Shown here piece by piece: positions 24,801 to 27,800 of a stretch of DNA of 30,514 bases; within the stretch, counting starts at the first letter, position 1; each line of letters opens with the position of its first letter. Made by a program: the position numbers and the translations under genes. The notes under the pieces are model-generated. The model was not told where the DNA came from. It saw only the letters and a program-made list of their open reading frames with translations, and made no database searches. The stretch covers positions 1 through 30,514 of the forward strand of contig CAXNAD020000090.1 of the NCBI GenBank assembly GCA_964200185.2. The letters are read 5' to 3'. The stretch is from Choristocarpus tenellus KU-1152 (Eukaryota; Phaeophyceae).

Positions 24801-27800
24801 ATTTACTAGTAGTAAAGCATGTCTGGCTGGGTGGGTCCAAAATATAGTCAATCACAAGTTGTTCCTTACAAGTGACACCGAAGGACTAGTAATAAGCTAA
24901 ACCTCACCTCTCTAGGGTGGTGCAGTCTCCACGACCCACAAGACACTTGGCCCTCCCACCCACATGGAGCCCCTGGCAAAAGCAACAGCATAGTCAGTAT
25001 GAAAGATGAAAGACATGCACCACATCAAATATATTGTCAATCTAGAAGCATTCAGTCACACAAGACTATCCTAAACCAAACTCGACTGGTTACTGAATGG
25101 CATGGTAACTCTTATGTTTCATTCTATACCTTCTACACGTGAGCTACATTAAACTCCGAAGTTTCAAAGTCAACATGTCGGTAAAATAAGTCACTACAAT
25201 GCAAAAGGGTCAAAAAATGTATCCCTTTGCATTTACCAGGAAGCTCCCCCCCAATAGAGCAAGGCATGCATGGACCATCCATAGCCTTTTGTCCTCCAGA
25301 GCCTTCTTGACAACACCACCAGCCTCCGCTTCATTGCCTTCCCAAACAGTACATAAACGTTGGTACAAGTAGCATCATCACATTGGGATGAGACTTGAAA
25401 ATATTTCGCAGCCATTCATGTTGGCAGTGTAGTCTACTACTTGTATGATTGCCAAACCTCTCAGAGTAAAGCACGAGATGTTTTTTGGGTCAAAATATGA
25501 CAACATGTGACAACATGTGACAAGAATGAAAGCATATGTTGTCCTAAACCAGGGCACAAGCAAAGACAACCAAGTTTGAGAAGTCTCGACACAAATACTG
25601 TTTGGTTCACTTATAAACAGCAGGAGAAGTATAACAACTTCAAAAGAACAAAGAAATATACAAGAAAAACATTCAGATGCAGGTTTGCCACACATTGAGT
25701 ACATCGCAATTGTGTATTAATAATACTGACACCCCAGCCAATAGTCCATGAAATTTCACAACCCATTTATGCACAACACATGAGTTTCACCTTTTGCAGC
25801 CTCCACCTTTCCAGCTTCTTCAAGTATTTTGACAACTTGTGTTACATCATGACACGCCTGCATAAGTAGAAAACCATAGGTGAGAATCATAGGACACATA
25901 TTTGAGGGACAAGCCAGACTGCATTGTCACAGCCCCATTAGGGGTCAAGTGGGAAGGTAGGTTGGGATACAATAGAACCCCATTGCGCAACTCTATCTTA
26001 CTTGGGGGAGTGCCCTACAACCTTACCCCATTGTTCACACAATTGTTCACACACACCGAAGCACCCACAACCAACGTCCTGACTTTAACACAAGAAAACT
26101 CTTCTGACATGGTATGACACAAATATGCCTTTCAACTTGATGAAACCCAGAGCCATCATCTACAGCATTACCAATCACATACAGAAATCTTCTTGGTCGC
26201 ATGACACAAACCACTTAACGGAAGTATCTACCAATAGTAAACAAGTACAAAACATAACATCCAGAGAGTTCTTGAAAGGAATCAGAGATATAGGCAAAGA
26301 CAGCAGCATGATTTAAATATAAAATCTCAAGTCTCCATGGAAAGAAAATGCTTGTGTATGCATGTGTTGCACATTATTCACATTAATTCATGTGTTACCT
26401 CCAACATGCAGTCCATCACCAGTCGGCTCCAGAACGGGTTTGTTGCCAGTGATCGCAGCAGTCGCACGTGTGCAAATGCCAAAGACACCATCTCCTCTGC
26501 TGAAGGCTGTGCAGTGCTGTCCGGCTCAGCATGCCTAGACCACACAGAAAGGTCCTTGCCAACAGATAGCATGAGGTTACGCACAAAGGGGGTTTGTTCC
26601 AATGCCGCATGTCCATTGAAACCCTCCTGTACTAATTGCTCCTGTGGAAGGGAGGGAACGCAAGCGCATGTAGCATTGAATACATTAAATAGACACTAAG
26701 GTGTGTACATTCATCATGTGCTGTTAACACATTGCGTACCCTGTTACATGTCTTGTCTGACAAGTGTGCAAAAAAATACCAAAAAAAGGGTTTTATTTTT
26801 ACCAAGTGTATCCCCTGCGCACTTGGTCCTTCATCACTCACCATTCACTGAGCATGCTTTATCTCAGGAATGTGAGAATTTAAGAATACCCATAGACATG
26901 AATGACACCACACCAAGAGCAACTGGTAGGCATGGGGAAAACCTTGGCATTGTTATAGACTTCAGAGCATGATCAGGGCAGAGCATGAGTCATAGAGCAT
27001 GCAGCAAAGATGGTAACATATCATAAAACGTACTCAGCAACATTCTGGTCATACCCCCCTTCAGATACTTCTCAACCTTAGGCAATTCATTGGTATCCAC
27101 CTAAGTACGAGACATTGGAGAATGGGAAGTGGTACACGTACCACAAAAAGTGTAAAACCAGTGCCATCTTTGCAGAAAAGAATTAAAAGAGCACAAATGC
27201 CACAAAATTCTGTTGAGCGCCCATTGGCTGAACCTAACACCTCCCAAGGGTAATGCTAATTTGCATGGTCTATAATCCATTCAGGTATAATCCATTCAGG
27301 TTAAAATGAATTTTAGTTTACTGCAATGGGAATACTTGTGAAATATTGGAATCGTGAGAAGAATAATTCTAGTGAAACCAGCCGACCAATTAGACGATAA
27401 CTACGCGAAGTTTTTTACTCCTTGTTGTCCCAGGACCTACACAAGGTTAGGAGGTTCGAAGCATCTTCTATGACTCGCCTGCACCATTTCTGGTGACGCC
27501 TGTGGAAGGAGAGCCTCACATAGCCGAGCAGCAGTTAGGCGCACACGGAATGAACCCTCCAAAAGTAGCACTAACACCGGGCCAAGCACCTTCATGCCAC
27601 AATTCAGAATAAAAGACTTGAGAGATACGCAACACTATCTATGTATCTATATATGTATGTACATTTGAGGTTGAGTGACATCATTTTATAGGTTACATTC
27701 TCAATCTACCCTGAATTACATCCACACTGCCTAACAAACAGTATCACCTCTGGAAGCAAATGATCAATATACTTCAATATACTTCAATATACTTCCAAAG

